DNA from: Porodaedalea pini
Taxonomy: Eukaryota > Basidiomycota > Agaricomycetes > Hymenochaetales > Hymenochaetaceae
Assembly: GCA_002794775.1 (NCBI GenBank)
Contig: NBAY01000168.1
Span: 1-28,380 of the forward strand
Direction: 5' to 3'
Length of the DNA stretch: 28,380 nt
The notes under the pieces: model-generated
Databases searched by the model: none
What the model was told of the DNA's origin: nothing
Seen by the model: only the letters and a program-made list of their open reading frames with translations
In this document: in pieces, positions 1-9,071 of the stretch
Numbering within the stretch: the stretch's first letter is position 1
Layout of the letters: each line of letters starts with the position of its first letter
Position numbers and translations under genes: made by a program

Positions 1-89
1 TGCCGTGGAAAATGCGGTAACGACGCTCATCGTCGATGTTGATCGTCTTTTGCTGGCCCATCGCCAGGTCAGCGATGTCGACACTTCAT
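1..89 (-). pseudogene. Ribosomal protein eS6 start, left copy (partial)
   Basis: Mirror of 2006-2094. The minus strand reads an ATG at 89-87 followed by an S6e N-terminal segment that contains [20 protein letters not shown], close to fungal eS6. As in the right copy, the codons just after the ATG are damaged and reach an in-frame TGA after six residues. The copy runs off the left edge, so only about 30 codons can be judged. eS6 is a 40S subunit protein; this copy is unlikely to make it. Confidence 0.85.
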
Positions 90-586
90 GGCCGGTGGTG
101 TCTTGAGGAGCTCGTCGTGTTCTGTCCCTTCAGGCAAGCAAAAAAAATGATGAAAAGTAATTATTAGTATATTCAAATAGTTTTTATGATTATTTTTTTT
201 GCTTACCTTGAGTGTGTGGCTGGTGGGACAGCCGTGCTCGTCGTCGATGGTGAAGACGAAACGACACGAACAACGACGACGCGTTGGTTGTGTTGCCTGA
301 TTTGGCTGATCGCCGCGTCTCAAACAAGCAATCAAAGCATTCCGATTCTTTCGGAAATCTCAAAAGTCTCAGCTGTTGGCCTCAGACAAATTCTACGGAC
401 GCGTTTAAAAATACAAAAAAATATGGAATAGTTTTATTATGTATGTATCTATAGCATAGCTAAGAATTACCGTCCAACGCGTCCTTTTTATGGAGTCATA
501 AATACAACAGTAATCTTGACATGCAGCACCAGGCCTCCAGAAGCATACACAAAAGTACAATATACCCTGAAAGGCCTGACACATAT

Positions 587-665
587 TCTATCATGAAGTA
601 AGTGATACATTGTGTATGTATGCAAGGTTTCAAGCCAATCAGACAAGAACTGACTTCATGATAGA
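587..665. repeat. Small hairpin with 13-bp inverted ends (left arm)
   Basis: TCTATCATGAAGT at 587-599 is the exact reverse complement of ACTTCATGATAGA at 653-665, giving a 79-bp stem-loop. The same hairpin lies in the right arm at 1430-1508. It could be a tiny MITE that was present before the large inverted duplication, or a chance palindrome. No target-site duplication is obvious. Confidence 0.6.
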
Positions 666-894
666 GAAGGAGGTGGTTTCATGAGATCTTCTGAATCTGA
701 GTGTTTTGTATATCCTGTTCCAGTTTTTTACTTTGAGGGCATATAAAATATTGAGCATATTTAGGGATATCGTTTTTATGTCTCTGTAAATTTACAGGTA
801 TCCAGCCTCAGTGGTTGGAGCTGGGGGAATTGCAAAACATCGAAAATCTTGGGTTTAAGAGGTTCAGAGAAAGCATATATTCATGTTGTTGCTT

Positions 895-1200
895 GGTTCA
901 AAGTATGAGAAGCTCAACAAATTTAGTTATTTGTATTTAAGTATGGTCCAAGAAAGATATCCAACCCTTAGTTTTGTGGGTGAGGGAAAAGTTGGGAATG
1001 GGGAGTGAAATGAGAGGTGATGCAGTTCATGTTTTGTGAAACTCGACGCAAATCCAAGAAACACAGAGCAGTTTTTGCATGTATTTCCTCTCCCCCTTCA
1101 GAACTTTCCTCTAACTCCGAGATCTAGCACCTGATTACATTTATTGTAGTCATATAAAGTACTAATATCTATTTTATAGAGCTTCCTGAAGTTTGGAATA
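895..1200. other. Unpaired spacer of the inverted repeat
   Basis: A single-copy 306-bp centre between the two arms, AT-rich, with no convincing open frame. No terminal-repeat pair or gene motif was found in it. It is the loop expected if one arm arose by inverted duplication at some distance. Confidence 0.8.
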
Positions 1201-1429
1201 AAGCAACAACATGAATATATGCTTTCTCTGAACCTCTTAAACCCAAGATTTTCGATGTTTTGCAATTCCCCCAGCTCCAACCACTGAGGCTGGATACCTG
1301 TAAATTTACAGAGACATAAAAACGATATCCCTAAATATGCTCAATATTTTATATGCCCTCAAAGTAAAAACTGGGAACAGGATATACAAAACACTCAGAT
1401 TCAGAAGATCTCATGAAACCACCTCCTTC

Positions 1430-1508
1430 TCTATCATGAAGTCAGTTCTTGTCTGATTGGCTTGAAACCTTGCATACATACACAATGTATCACTTACTTC
1501 ATGATAGA
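1430..1508. repeat. Small hairpin with 13-bp inverted ends (right arm)
   Basis: Mirror copy of the 587-665 hairpin inside the right arm. Its presence in both arms shows that it predates the inverted duplication. Confidence 0.6.
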
Positions 1509-1888
1509 ATATGTGTCAGGCCTTTCAGGGTATATTGTACTTTTGTGTATGCTTCTGGAGGCCTGGTGCTGCATGTCAAGATTACTGTTGTATTTATGAC
1601 TCCATAAAAAGACGCGTTGGACGCGTAATTCTTAGCTATGCTATAGATACATACATAATAAAACTATTCCATATTTTTTTGTATTTTTAAACGCGTCCGT
1701 AGAATTTGTCTGAGGCCAACAGCTGAGACTTTTGAGATTTCCGAAAGAATCGGAATGCTTTGATTGCTTGTTTGAGACGCGGCGATCAGCCAAATCAGGC
1801 AACACAACCAACGCGTCGTCGTTGTTCGTGTCGTTTCGTCTTCACCATCGACGACGAGCACGGCTGTCCCACCAGCCACACACTCAAG

Positions 1889-1973
1889 GTAAGCAAAAAA
1901 AATAATCATAAAAACTATTTGAATATACTAATAATTACTTTTCATCATTTTTTTTGCTTGCCTGAAGGGACAG
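1889..1973 (+). other. Probable 5'UTR intron of the eS6 copy
   Basis: A strong donor GTAAGC at 1889 is followed by an AT-rich stretch with a TACTAAT branch-like site near 1926-1933 and a CAG acceptor at 1971-1973, 32 nt before the eS6 ATG (2006). An AAG at 1965-1967 is an alternative acceptor. The intron itself has inverted AT-rich ends (AAGCAAAAAAAAT and partners). The mirror copy lies at 122-206 on the minus strand. A 5'UTR intron fits ribosomal-protein genes and shows that this copy came from DNA, not from mRNA. Confidence 0.55.
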
Positions 1974-2005
1974 AACACGACGAGCTCCTCAAGACACCAC
2001 CGGCC

Positions 2006-2256
2006 ATGAAGTGTCGACATCGCTGACCTGGCGATGGGCCAGCAAAAGACGATCAACATCGACGATGAGCGTCGTTACCGCATTTTCCACGGCAAGAAGA
2101 TGTCCCAGGTGTCCCCAGCGACTTGCTCGGTGATGAGTTCAAGGGCTACGTCTTCCGCGTCTCTGGCGGAAACGACAAGCAGGGCTTCCCGATGAAGCAG
2201 GGTGCTCCTTTCTGCTGGTCACTCTTCCCTCCGTCTCTGCCGCACTGGTGTGGTTC
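2006..2256 (+). pseudogene. Ribosomal protein eS6 pseudogene, right copy
   Basis: Starting at ATG 2006 the translation reads MKCRHR then TGA, where eS6 would continue through its conserved N-terminus. The next frame gives [20 protein letters not shown] (about 2035-2094). A one-base shift near 2105 is followed by [20 protein letters not shown] and FPMKQG (about 2124-2200), then a weaker match ending in a degenerate SAGHS..RTG segment near 2250, where the expected RVRLL residues are missing. Homology then stops: of about 235 residues in the family only some 75 are represented. No introns interrupt this part. Its 5' side is the inverted-repeat arm, and its 3' side abuts the upstream region of a cyclin pseudogene. 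Not functional as eS6. Confidence 0.88.
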
Positions 2257-2532
2257 AACTTCCCTCGCCCTGTTCACGCAGCACGTGTTCCTCGCCTCTT
2301 CCTCCTGCCCCCCTTGACGATCCACACGCTTCAACATCGACGTCAGCCGTTTTCCCATCCGCCCTTCTCATTGAGCGGTCCGGCGAACGCGACGCAACCG
2401 TTGTGTCCGAGAAGGATCTCGTTCCGATCAAAACATTCGCAGCGACCTCTTCTCACGCATCAACTCCACCTGTCCTTCGACGCTCACAGACGCTCGTCAA
2501 CGTCCAGAGCCAGAGAGCCCGCTGCAGCGAAT

Positions 2533-4181
2533 ATGGCCACCGTCCACGCCCCGCGCCATCCCCACCCCCATCCGCATCCGCATTCGATATCACCGTCGAG
2601 TGCCAGCTCGAACCACTCGCCCTTCCGGCGCGTGCACCGCGCGACGTACGCCCCGCCTCCACCTGCGAAATCGTCTTCTGCGTCCGCCGCTGCCGCAGCG
2701 TCTACCTCGAGTTCTGTAAGCATCCCCCCTCTTTCCCCCCGATCTCTGATACTTGAGTGATGAGCGGCTGTTGATCGCTGTCTTTTTCTCTATCACTTTT
2801 TTTTCCCTCCGACCGCGCCGAAAACGCTCGACAAAAAAACAGTCATCGGCAGTCCCGCGCGCACACCACTCGCACCACCCCGCGCCGGCAGCACCCCCAC
2901 CGGCAGTCGACACTTACTACGGGCACGAAGACATCAGCAAGCTCTGCGCGCGCTTCGTCAGCCATACCTTCGACTGCCCCGAGATCCTTCCTCCGTCGTC
3001 CTCCACCTCTTCCACATCGTCCTCGACCGCAGTCGTCTCGCGTTCCCCCGCTACCGCAACGGCAGGATCAGGAGGGGCACCAGTGATACCGAATACGCTT
3101 GCGCACTTCGTCGGATACGCACTGCATCGCACTCGCCTCGCCGTTCACGCACGAGACGTAGCGTCCTGCAGTCGGCGCTCTGCTACATCGGGGTGGTGCG
3201 GGGGAAGGTGACGGGGCTCGCGGAGAAGGAGAAGATCAGCACGGGAGTGAGGGGCGAGCCGGAGTTGGATAAGAGGGAAGGCGAGGCGTCTCTCTCGTCA
3301 AAGGCAAATACCTCTTCGGACACGTCCAACCCCTGCGGTCTTCCGACAGAGCTGACGTCAATGGACCCCTCCGACACATCGCGCGTGCCGACAGTCTACC
3401 ATATGGACACTTCGCTTCCATTAACTCAGCAGATGCAGACTCAAGGGCAGTCTAACGACAAGCGTCGTAAGATCCTTGGAAAACCGTTCACGCCGCTGTC
3501 ACCTCTGTCATCGCCGCTTCTTCGCCCGCGGCGCACTTTCGTCGCCGCACTCGTTGTGGTATCAAGATTCTTACAGGATCGATGCTATTTGAATCGAGCA
3601 TGGGCAAAGCTCTCCGGTCCCATCACGCGTGGTTGAACGCTGCTAACGCGCATTGGGCGATGCCCTAGGGTGGTGTCTCTGGGTCGGCAAGAGCACTACG
3701 CTGCCGCAGGAAGAGAAGTCACGCAACATGCAACGCACGAAAAGCGAGGGTACGAATGCATTTGGATCGTCTCCGGTTTCTGCAGTGCACAAACGCGGGG
3801 CACTTCCCGAGTCCACCCTTGCCAGATGCAGGCGCAAGTCTGAAGTCTGGCCGCGCGCAGACAAAGGCAGGGATGGCAAACGGAGTACCTCAGACATGCT
3901 GCGACGCTGCCAGGTGATGCGGCCGTGCGGAGCGTGCTGCCCCACTATTGATCCCCAGGATCGTTGCCGTTCTCGTTTGTTGGTCCACCTCTCGCGGTCA
4001 TTGCGGCGCTCAGTGCACAGCAAACATTCCTTTCTTCCGCGCTTGCATCACAGACACCATTGTTGTCTGACCGATGCCCGTTCCGCTCAAAAAACTGACA
4101 TTCTGCCTGTCGTACTCGCCGCTCTCACTTGGTGAATCAACAATCGCATTTGGTTCACTGCCAACAATCTGCAGCACGTGA
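2533..4181 (+). pseudogene. PHO80/PCL-type cyclin pseudogene
   Basis: The first exon would start at ATG 2533 (MATVHAPRHPHPHP..., a His/Pro- and Ser/Ala-rich head) and end at 2715. A GT-AG intron 2716-2842 fits in phase 0. The second exon reads DTYYGHEDISKLCARFVSHT, then a low-complexity Ser/Thr loop, then NTLAHFVGYALHRTRL. The frame shifts near 3140-3170, resumes as LQSALCYIGVVRGKV, and reaches RTFVAALVVVSRFLQDRCYL and NRAWAKLSG (about 3535-3620), the cyclin-box core as I remember it from basidiomycete PCL cyclins. A second shift and a stop codon near 3635-3641 precede RALGDALGWCLWVGK. The C-terminal tail reaches a TGA at 4179-4181 in one frame but has further breaks. Such cyclins partner a PHO85-type kinase. 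The retained intron shows a DNA-level copy. Family call from motifs only. Confidence 0.75.
3801..4133 (+). repeat. Tandem duplication, unit 1 (cyclin C-terminal region)
   Basis: Starts at CACTTCCCGAGTCCACCCTT and runs to CTCTCACTTGGTGAA. The same landmarks recur in the same order at 4189-4481 with indels and many substitutions. This unit carries the sequence that completes the cyclin tail up to the TGA at 4181. Confidence 0.85.
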
Positions 4182-4188
4182 CGCGATG

Positions 4189-4481
4189 CACTTCCCGAGT
4201 CCACCCTTGTCCGATGCAAATAGTCCGGAATTTGGCCGTACGCAGACAAAGGCAGGGTTCGCGAACAGAGCTCAGGTGTGCTGCTACGCTGCCAGATGGC
4301 GCAGCCGTGCGGAGTGTGCCGCCCTCTCACGATCATTGCAGCTCACCAGCACGCGGCACTCAGTGCACAACGAACATTGCTTTTTCCGCTTTCCGTCAGA
4401 CACCATTGTCGTCTGACCCGATGCCTGTCCCACTTGAAGAGCTGACAGTGTGCTTTTTGTACTTGCCACTCTCACTTGGTG
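4189..4481 (+). repeat. Tandem duplication, unit 2 (diverged copy)
   Basis: A direct, shorter and diverged repeat of 3801-4133, beginning eight bases after the cyclin stop. Shared landmarks include CACTTCCCGAGTCCACCCTT, GCAGACAAAGGCAGGG, GCCGTGCGGAG and CTCTCACTTGGTGAA. It is the broken 3' part of the cyclin gene a second time. Downstream of 4481 the similarity ends. Confidence 0.85.
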
Positions 4482-4670
4482 AACCAATGCTTGAGATACT
4501 GTGTGTGGTGTCATGTAGCTATCATTATAGCTATAACTTCAATAACAGTACTAATGGTGTGTGGAGTCCCGCATGGAGTACAGATTTGAACTATTTGTCC
4601 AACTTGGGCTTGAGTGTCGGGTCAGAGGCCGATGTGACTTAATACTGACTGTCATTCATGATATATACAG

Positions 4671-5622
4671 GTTGAATGTGACAACATCAAGGGGATGATT
4701 CTACTCTCAGAGCTTTCTTGCAGGTGAACTTGTTCAATTCAAAGGCTGATCTGTGTTGGAAGGAAAGAGATCATTGTCATCCTACATGTGGACAAGGGGA
4801 AGGGTCTGTCTCTTGTTGTATCTGTTGTATCAGTCTCAGTCATTCATTTGTTATCCTTGAAGGATACTTTGATCTGAGTAAGTGTTGTGTATCACTGGAG
4901 GACATTACAAAATGTGAAGAGAAGATGGTTGCATCCATATTATGACATGTTGCATCCAAACTTTTGTCAGAGGAGATCTCTGAGGGCCAGTCCAGCACCA
5001 CACCTGCAAAACTGGAGGCAACGGGTGAGGACAAGAAGGAAATAGTGATGGTGGCTGCTAGGCAAGACATATGGCCATCTGTATGATGCATTCAAGCTCA
5101 TACTGATGGAGCTGGAGAAGGTCTTCACAATGCTGTTGAACTTGCTGTTACTGGCAACATTCGCACAGCTGATGGTGATGATCATGTGGTGGCCAACTAC
5201 TGTAGCCAATCAAGCTGCATGCAGACATTGAGTTAATGTGCTATATGGACATGGGCATTGATATTATCAGACAGGTGAGGTGGTGAGCACTGAGGTGGTA
5301 CCTATCAAGGCAAAGCTCATTTCACTGCCTCTCTGTGTGCTGGGTACAAATGCTACTGACAATGTGTGCTGTGTTTGTTGTAATTGTCTCACTCTATACT
5401 TATTTTGAGTTTGCGGTATGCAGCAATTGAGTGTCTTGAGCATGCAATTGAGAAGATACAGAGCACTATTGAGGAGCAGGGTGGTAATCTCTTCAAAATG
5501 AAGTTTTATGCTTTCTTGTCCTTAATCTTGTGGAAGCTCTGGTGTCGGGCCAATGATTGTAGTGTATTGATTTGTCTTCAGAGCAAAGCTGCCAAGATGC
5601 AGAGTCTAGAACAAAATGCTTG
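4671..5622 (+). pseudogene. Translation initiation factor eIF2-alpha (SUI2-like) pseudogene
   Basis: Translation from 4671 gives DNIKGMILLSELSCR, a TGA, then SIQRLICVGRKEIIVILHVD, matching the S1 domain of eIF2-alpha. A GT-AG intron 4804-4862 joins KGKG to YFDLSKCCVSLEDITKCEE in frame. Next come SIL-stop-HVASKLLSEEISEGQ (about 4936-4995), TYGH.YDAFKL (about 5067-5095), VPIKAKLISLPLCVLGTNAT (about 5299-5358) and ECLEHAIEKIQSTIEEQGGN (about 5429-5490), in the order of the family. The N-terminal codons before the S1 segment are not seen. Arginines of the family are replaced by Cys, His or TGA, as expected from CpG loss. Several stops and shifts make it non-functional. The kept intron indicates copying from genomic DNA. 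eIF2-alpha normally delivers initiator tRNA and is the target of GCN2. Confidence 0.85.
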
Positions 5623-5763
5623 AGAAATTATCTATAGAATTATTAAGGCTTCCATTCTAGACTTATTTAATTTTCATGACATAATGATTTTTTGCATTTT
5701 AAAAAATGATTCTAAGGCAGGAATCAAAAAAGACCTTATATAGCTAGGTACTCTCAGACATTT

Positions 5764-6300
5764 GGGTGTACCTAACTGGACACCTCCAGATAATTGGATG
5801 TACCTGACTGGGCACCCCTAGATAATTGGGTGCACCCAGTTGGGCACCCCCAGATAGTTGGGTGCACCCAGTTGGGCACCCCCAGATAATTGGGTGTGCC
5901 CAACTGGGCACTCCCAGATAGTTGGGCACGCCCAACTGGGCACCCCCAGATAGTTGGGCGCACCCAACTGGGCACCCCCAGATAGTTGGGCGCACCCAAC
6001 TGGGCCCCCCCAGATAGTTGGGTGTGCCCAATTGGGCACCCCCAGATAGTTGGGCACTCCCAACTGGGCACCCCCAGATAGTTGGGCGCACCCAACTGGG
6101 CCCCCCCAGATAGTTGGGCGTGCCCAATTGGGCACCCCCAGATAGTTGGGCGTGCCCAATTGGGCACCCCCAGATAATTGGGCACTCCCAACTGGGCACC
6201 CCCAGATAGTTGGGCACTCCCAACTTGGGCACCCCCAGATAGCTGGGCGTGCCCAACTGGGCACCCCCAGATAATTGGGCACTCCCAAATAGTTGGGTAT
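5764..6300. repeat. 32-bp minisatellite of hairpin units
   Basis: The mark AGATA recurs every 32 bp from 5788 (5788, 5820, 5852, 5884 and so on) for 16 units, with degenerate flanks and one extra base near 6224. Each unit has GGGCACCCCCAGATA followed by a stem-loop of type (A)GTTGGG-N4-CCCAAC. The stem is well kept while the four-base loop varies (tgca, tgtg, cgca, cgtg, cact, cacg). Because 32 is not a multiple of three, all three minus-strand frames stay open across about 400 bp; these are by-products of the repeat, not genes. Confidence 0.95.
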
Positions 6301-7194
6301 ACTGAGTATACTCAACTAGGTACCTGTAAAAGATTTAGATACAGTCAACTAGTCATATCTAATCTTTTAAGCTTAGTAGTCCAGGCCTGATATTTGAGCA
6401 CAGCTCAAGTCTGACTGCTTTCAAGTCTCTCTTTCATTTTAACTTCAAATCTCTTCCCTTTCTTGTTCTCTTCATCCTAGGATTTTACACTGTATTGATA
6501 CTTTGTGTATCTCAGAGTGTTAGATGCTTAGTATCTCAAAGTTATGTTATGATGTTCAGAAGGTCAGCAACATGTTAGAAATGATAAGAATGCTCTAGTG
6601 GGCTTACACTCTTTCTACATTTCTATCTCAGTTTCCCTCTTAGTTTATACTCTCTATTCTACTTGGGCATTCAAACTAATCCTAATGTATCAGACCTTTG
6701 CACTTGTTCAGTTTTCAATTGCTCTACTTAAGTGTCCAGTGCAGCTATGTCACTCTAGTTAGAACTTCTCATAGAGCCTATGACATATAATCTCTCTAAT
6801 ATAGTTAGAATGCTGGAGCTTGATTCCCAATGTTTAATGTTAGAATATCATTAATGATTTCTTAAGTAGTCATTACACTTTTAGCTGACTCATATTTATT
6901 TTCATTTCTCTCATACTGCTGTACAATTTCCCTATTTCTCCATTTGTCTTACAGTATATAGAACTGTTCAATACTATCTCTATTATTTTTATTATCTTAG
7001 TCTTTCTAATAGCAACAAATATCTTTTTGTCCTGTGTGTCTAGCATGCTCAGCATTCTTTCCTGTCTGATGCAGACTAATCTTGACCAAAATTCAATTCA
7101 TGCCAATGGTCAATAGCAAGATCACTAAATTGTAGGATCAAAAACAATAAAATACAACATTTATAAAGCCCCTAGATTTTATGGCAAAAACAAA
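6301..7194. other. AT-rich gap without recognisable genes
   Basis: Begins with a perfect palindrome GAGTATACTC just after the minisatellite, then about 850 bp of AT-rich DNA with many short TTAGAA/CTCTAT-like runs. I see no gene, splice pattern or terminal repeat pair. It is flanked on both sides by the same hairpin motif family, so it may be the inside of one element. Confidence 0.6.
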
Positions 7195-7405
7195 TTGGGT
7201 GTGCCCAAAAGTCCCCCAGACAGTCAGTGACAGTGACATATCTGGGCACTCCCAGGGCACTCCCACTGGGTGTGCCCAAAAACTGGGCAGGCCCAGTTGG
7301 GAGTGCCCAAATGATCTGGGTGCACCCAACTTTCCCACAGTAAAAAAAATTGGGCACACCCAACCCGCACCCACTGGGAGTGCCCAGCAGATTGGGCATG
7401 CCCAG
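7195..7405. repeat. Second cluster of GGG-N4-CCC hairpins
   Basis: At least nine copies of GGG-N4-CCC lie here with irregular spacing, most with T or A/T next to the stem (for example TTGGGTGTGCCCAA at 7195-7208 and TTGGGCATGCCCAG near 7392-7405). The motif matches the stem of the 5764-6300 minisatellite, but the 32-bp frame and the AGATA mark are missing. The cluster ends about 75 bp before the first P450 codon that can be read. Confidence 0.85.
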
Positions 7406-7478
7406 GCTCAATACCTAAATGGTCAATTAGTTGTGTGTACGAATAGACCTACTTGGTCTGCTCAGAGGGGTAGCCTGA

Positions 7479-9071
7479 TGTGAAGAAACGTACCGATTTC
7501 TTCATCGTCTTCTTGCAAACCCCGGAAATGTCTTTGAGAGTATCAAAAGGTACTTCCTACTCTCCGAAAATATGTGCACTTAAACTAACACTTTCATTCA
7601 CGTGTCTAAAGTCTGCCGTCCGCTATTATCTTGAAGCTTATATATGGTTATGAGATAAATTACGAAGATGATTTCTTTGTCCAGCTAGCTGAAAAGCTTG
7701 GGAGACTGACGACTGAAGCAGTTGAGCCAGGTCGCTGGCTTGTGGATTCATTCCCCATTAGTGAGTGATGTTAAAATCTTCTAGTGCATAGAACTTGAAG
7801 TTCGAATAGTCCAATACATGCCATCCTGGCTTCCCTGTATGCAATTTAAAGAATGGGCTAGGGAAGCTAGGAAAAAATGCGAAGCATTCACACGCGCTCC
7901 TCATGATTTTGTTAAATCGTCGATGGTATGTACGAGCAATGACAAGCAGCTTGTATACGTCTTGGGCTCACCACTTGCAGTCGAGCGGCCGCTTCTTCCC
8001 TAGCTTCACATCCACTAATATTCAGAAACTCCCTGGACTTAACGATGAAGACGAAGAGATCCTGATGTATACAGCAGCAAGTATGTACTCAGGTATGTCC
8101 AGAATCAGTGACCATCTAACTCAAGTGAAGTTACTGAAACTCTAGTCTCCAGGTGGAACAGACACTGTAAGTAATATTCAAGCTTGTTCTGAGATCAAAC
8201 TGACTGTTGTTTAGGTTGTGTCAGTCACCAAGCTCTTTTTCATGATGATGGCGACCCATCCAGATGTCCAGGCTTATGCTCAAAAAGAATTGGATTTGCT
8301 GATTGGCTCCGACCGAGCTCCATGCGTGTCAGACTGGCAGTCTTTACCATATATAAACTGTATTATCAAGGAGTTACTTCGCTTCAACCCTGTGGTTCCG
8401 ATCTTGGTCCATAGCCCAGACAGAGATGACGTTTATGAAGGATATGTTATCCCGAAGGGTTTGTGGATTCCTTGAACCTGGTCCATCATTTATGCTAAAC
8501 AGACATCTTATCAAATAGGAGCATGGGTCATGGCAAATGTTTGGTCGGTTTCATAAGTGTCGATTTATTGGAGGCGCCCAATACTGATTCGAGAAACTAA
8601 TGTCACTGTAGGTGCATGTCGCACGATCCATCCTTATACCCAGATCCATACGTCTTCAAGCCCGAACGATTTGATAAGAGGAACGAGGCTGTAGAACCAC
8701 AGCGTGATCCGACCGCATTCATCTTTGGGTTTGGCCGTCGGTAAGTAAGAACTAAAAGGAAGAAATATGCCACTCATACTGCTTATAGAGCCTGCCCCGG
8801 GCAACATTTCGCTGAAATGTCTCTTTTTATGACGATAGCAAGCGTTTTGTGGGCTTTCAATATCAGTCATGAAAAAGACTCGACTGGCCAGACTCTCATA
8901 CTGGAGATCGCGTTTACTACTGGACACACAGTGTGAGTGCTCTCTATCTTCGATTCTGCTCATCTTAAATACTGTTGCAGGCACCCCAAACCATTCAGTT
9001 GTACACTGCAGCCGAGATCATCAAAGTCAATCGCTGTTATTGAAGAACTTACGAAAAGTGCGAATACCTAA
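7479..9071 (+). CDS. Cytochrome P450, 5'-truncated
   Basis: Ten exons join in frame: 7479-7549, 7612-7760, 7810-7925, 7981-8092, 8153-8166, 8215-8458, 8519-8543, 8612-8740, 8789-8932, 8981-9071. They total 1095 nt, or 364 residues plus TAA. Introns are 48-68 nt, GT-AG. Landmarks (numbered in this product): GGTDT of helix I at 150-154, ELLR (ExxR) at 207-210, PERF at 261-264, and the haem loop FGFGRRACPG at 282-291 with Cys289. The usual length is about 500, so some 140-150 N-terminal residues, including the membrane anchor, are absent. A TGA stands at 7476-7478 directly before the open part, and the hairpin cluster lies upstream. No internal stop or frameshift was found. A haem monooxygenase of the fungal multi-exon type (O-demethylpuromycin oxidase-like families); substrate unknown. 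Probably a recent pseudogene unless an upstream exon exists. Confidence 0.92.

Larger units (their letters stand above)
1..894. repeat. Left arm of long inverted repeat (eS6 promoter palindrome)
   Basis: Position i pairs with position 2095-i across the whole arm: base 1 pairs with 2094 and base 893 with 1202. Pairing stops at 895/1200. Arms are near-identical, with a few differences: around 470-485 (paired with 1611-1625) and around 716-728 (paired with 1367-1379), each a one-base loss balanced by a one-base gain. The arm holds the start of an eS6 gene on the minus strand (1-89), its 5'UTR intron and its upstream DNA. The arm reaches the window edge and may continue to the left. Seen directly in the sequence. 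Confidence 0.97.
1201..2094. repeat. Right arm of long inverted repeat
   Basis: Reverse complement of 1-894. It carries the same eS6 upstream DNA in plus orientation, leading into the eS6 start codon at 2006. Beyond 2094 the eS6 copy continues, so the true length of the palindrome depends on what lies left of the window. Confidence 0.97.

Noticed and set aside
69..431. Mirror-image open frames of 88 and 81 codons in both palindrome arms
   Set aside because: They cross the probable 5'UTR intron and the eS6 leader, have no domain, and are duplicated only because the arms are.
5764..6300. CRISPR-like array
   Set aside because: The period is constant, the units are contiguous without unique spacers, and the setting is a eukaryotic genome with spliced genes.
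5744..6315. Long minus-strand frames with GVPNYLGVPSW-like repeats
   Set aside because: They arise automatically from a 32-bp stop-free repeat read in three frames; no start context, splice signals or non-repeat coding sequence accompany them.
6301..7190. Missing N-terminal exons of the P450
   Set aside because: No proline-rich hinge, WxxxR helix C or anchor segment could be found in any plus frame upstream of 7479.
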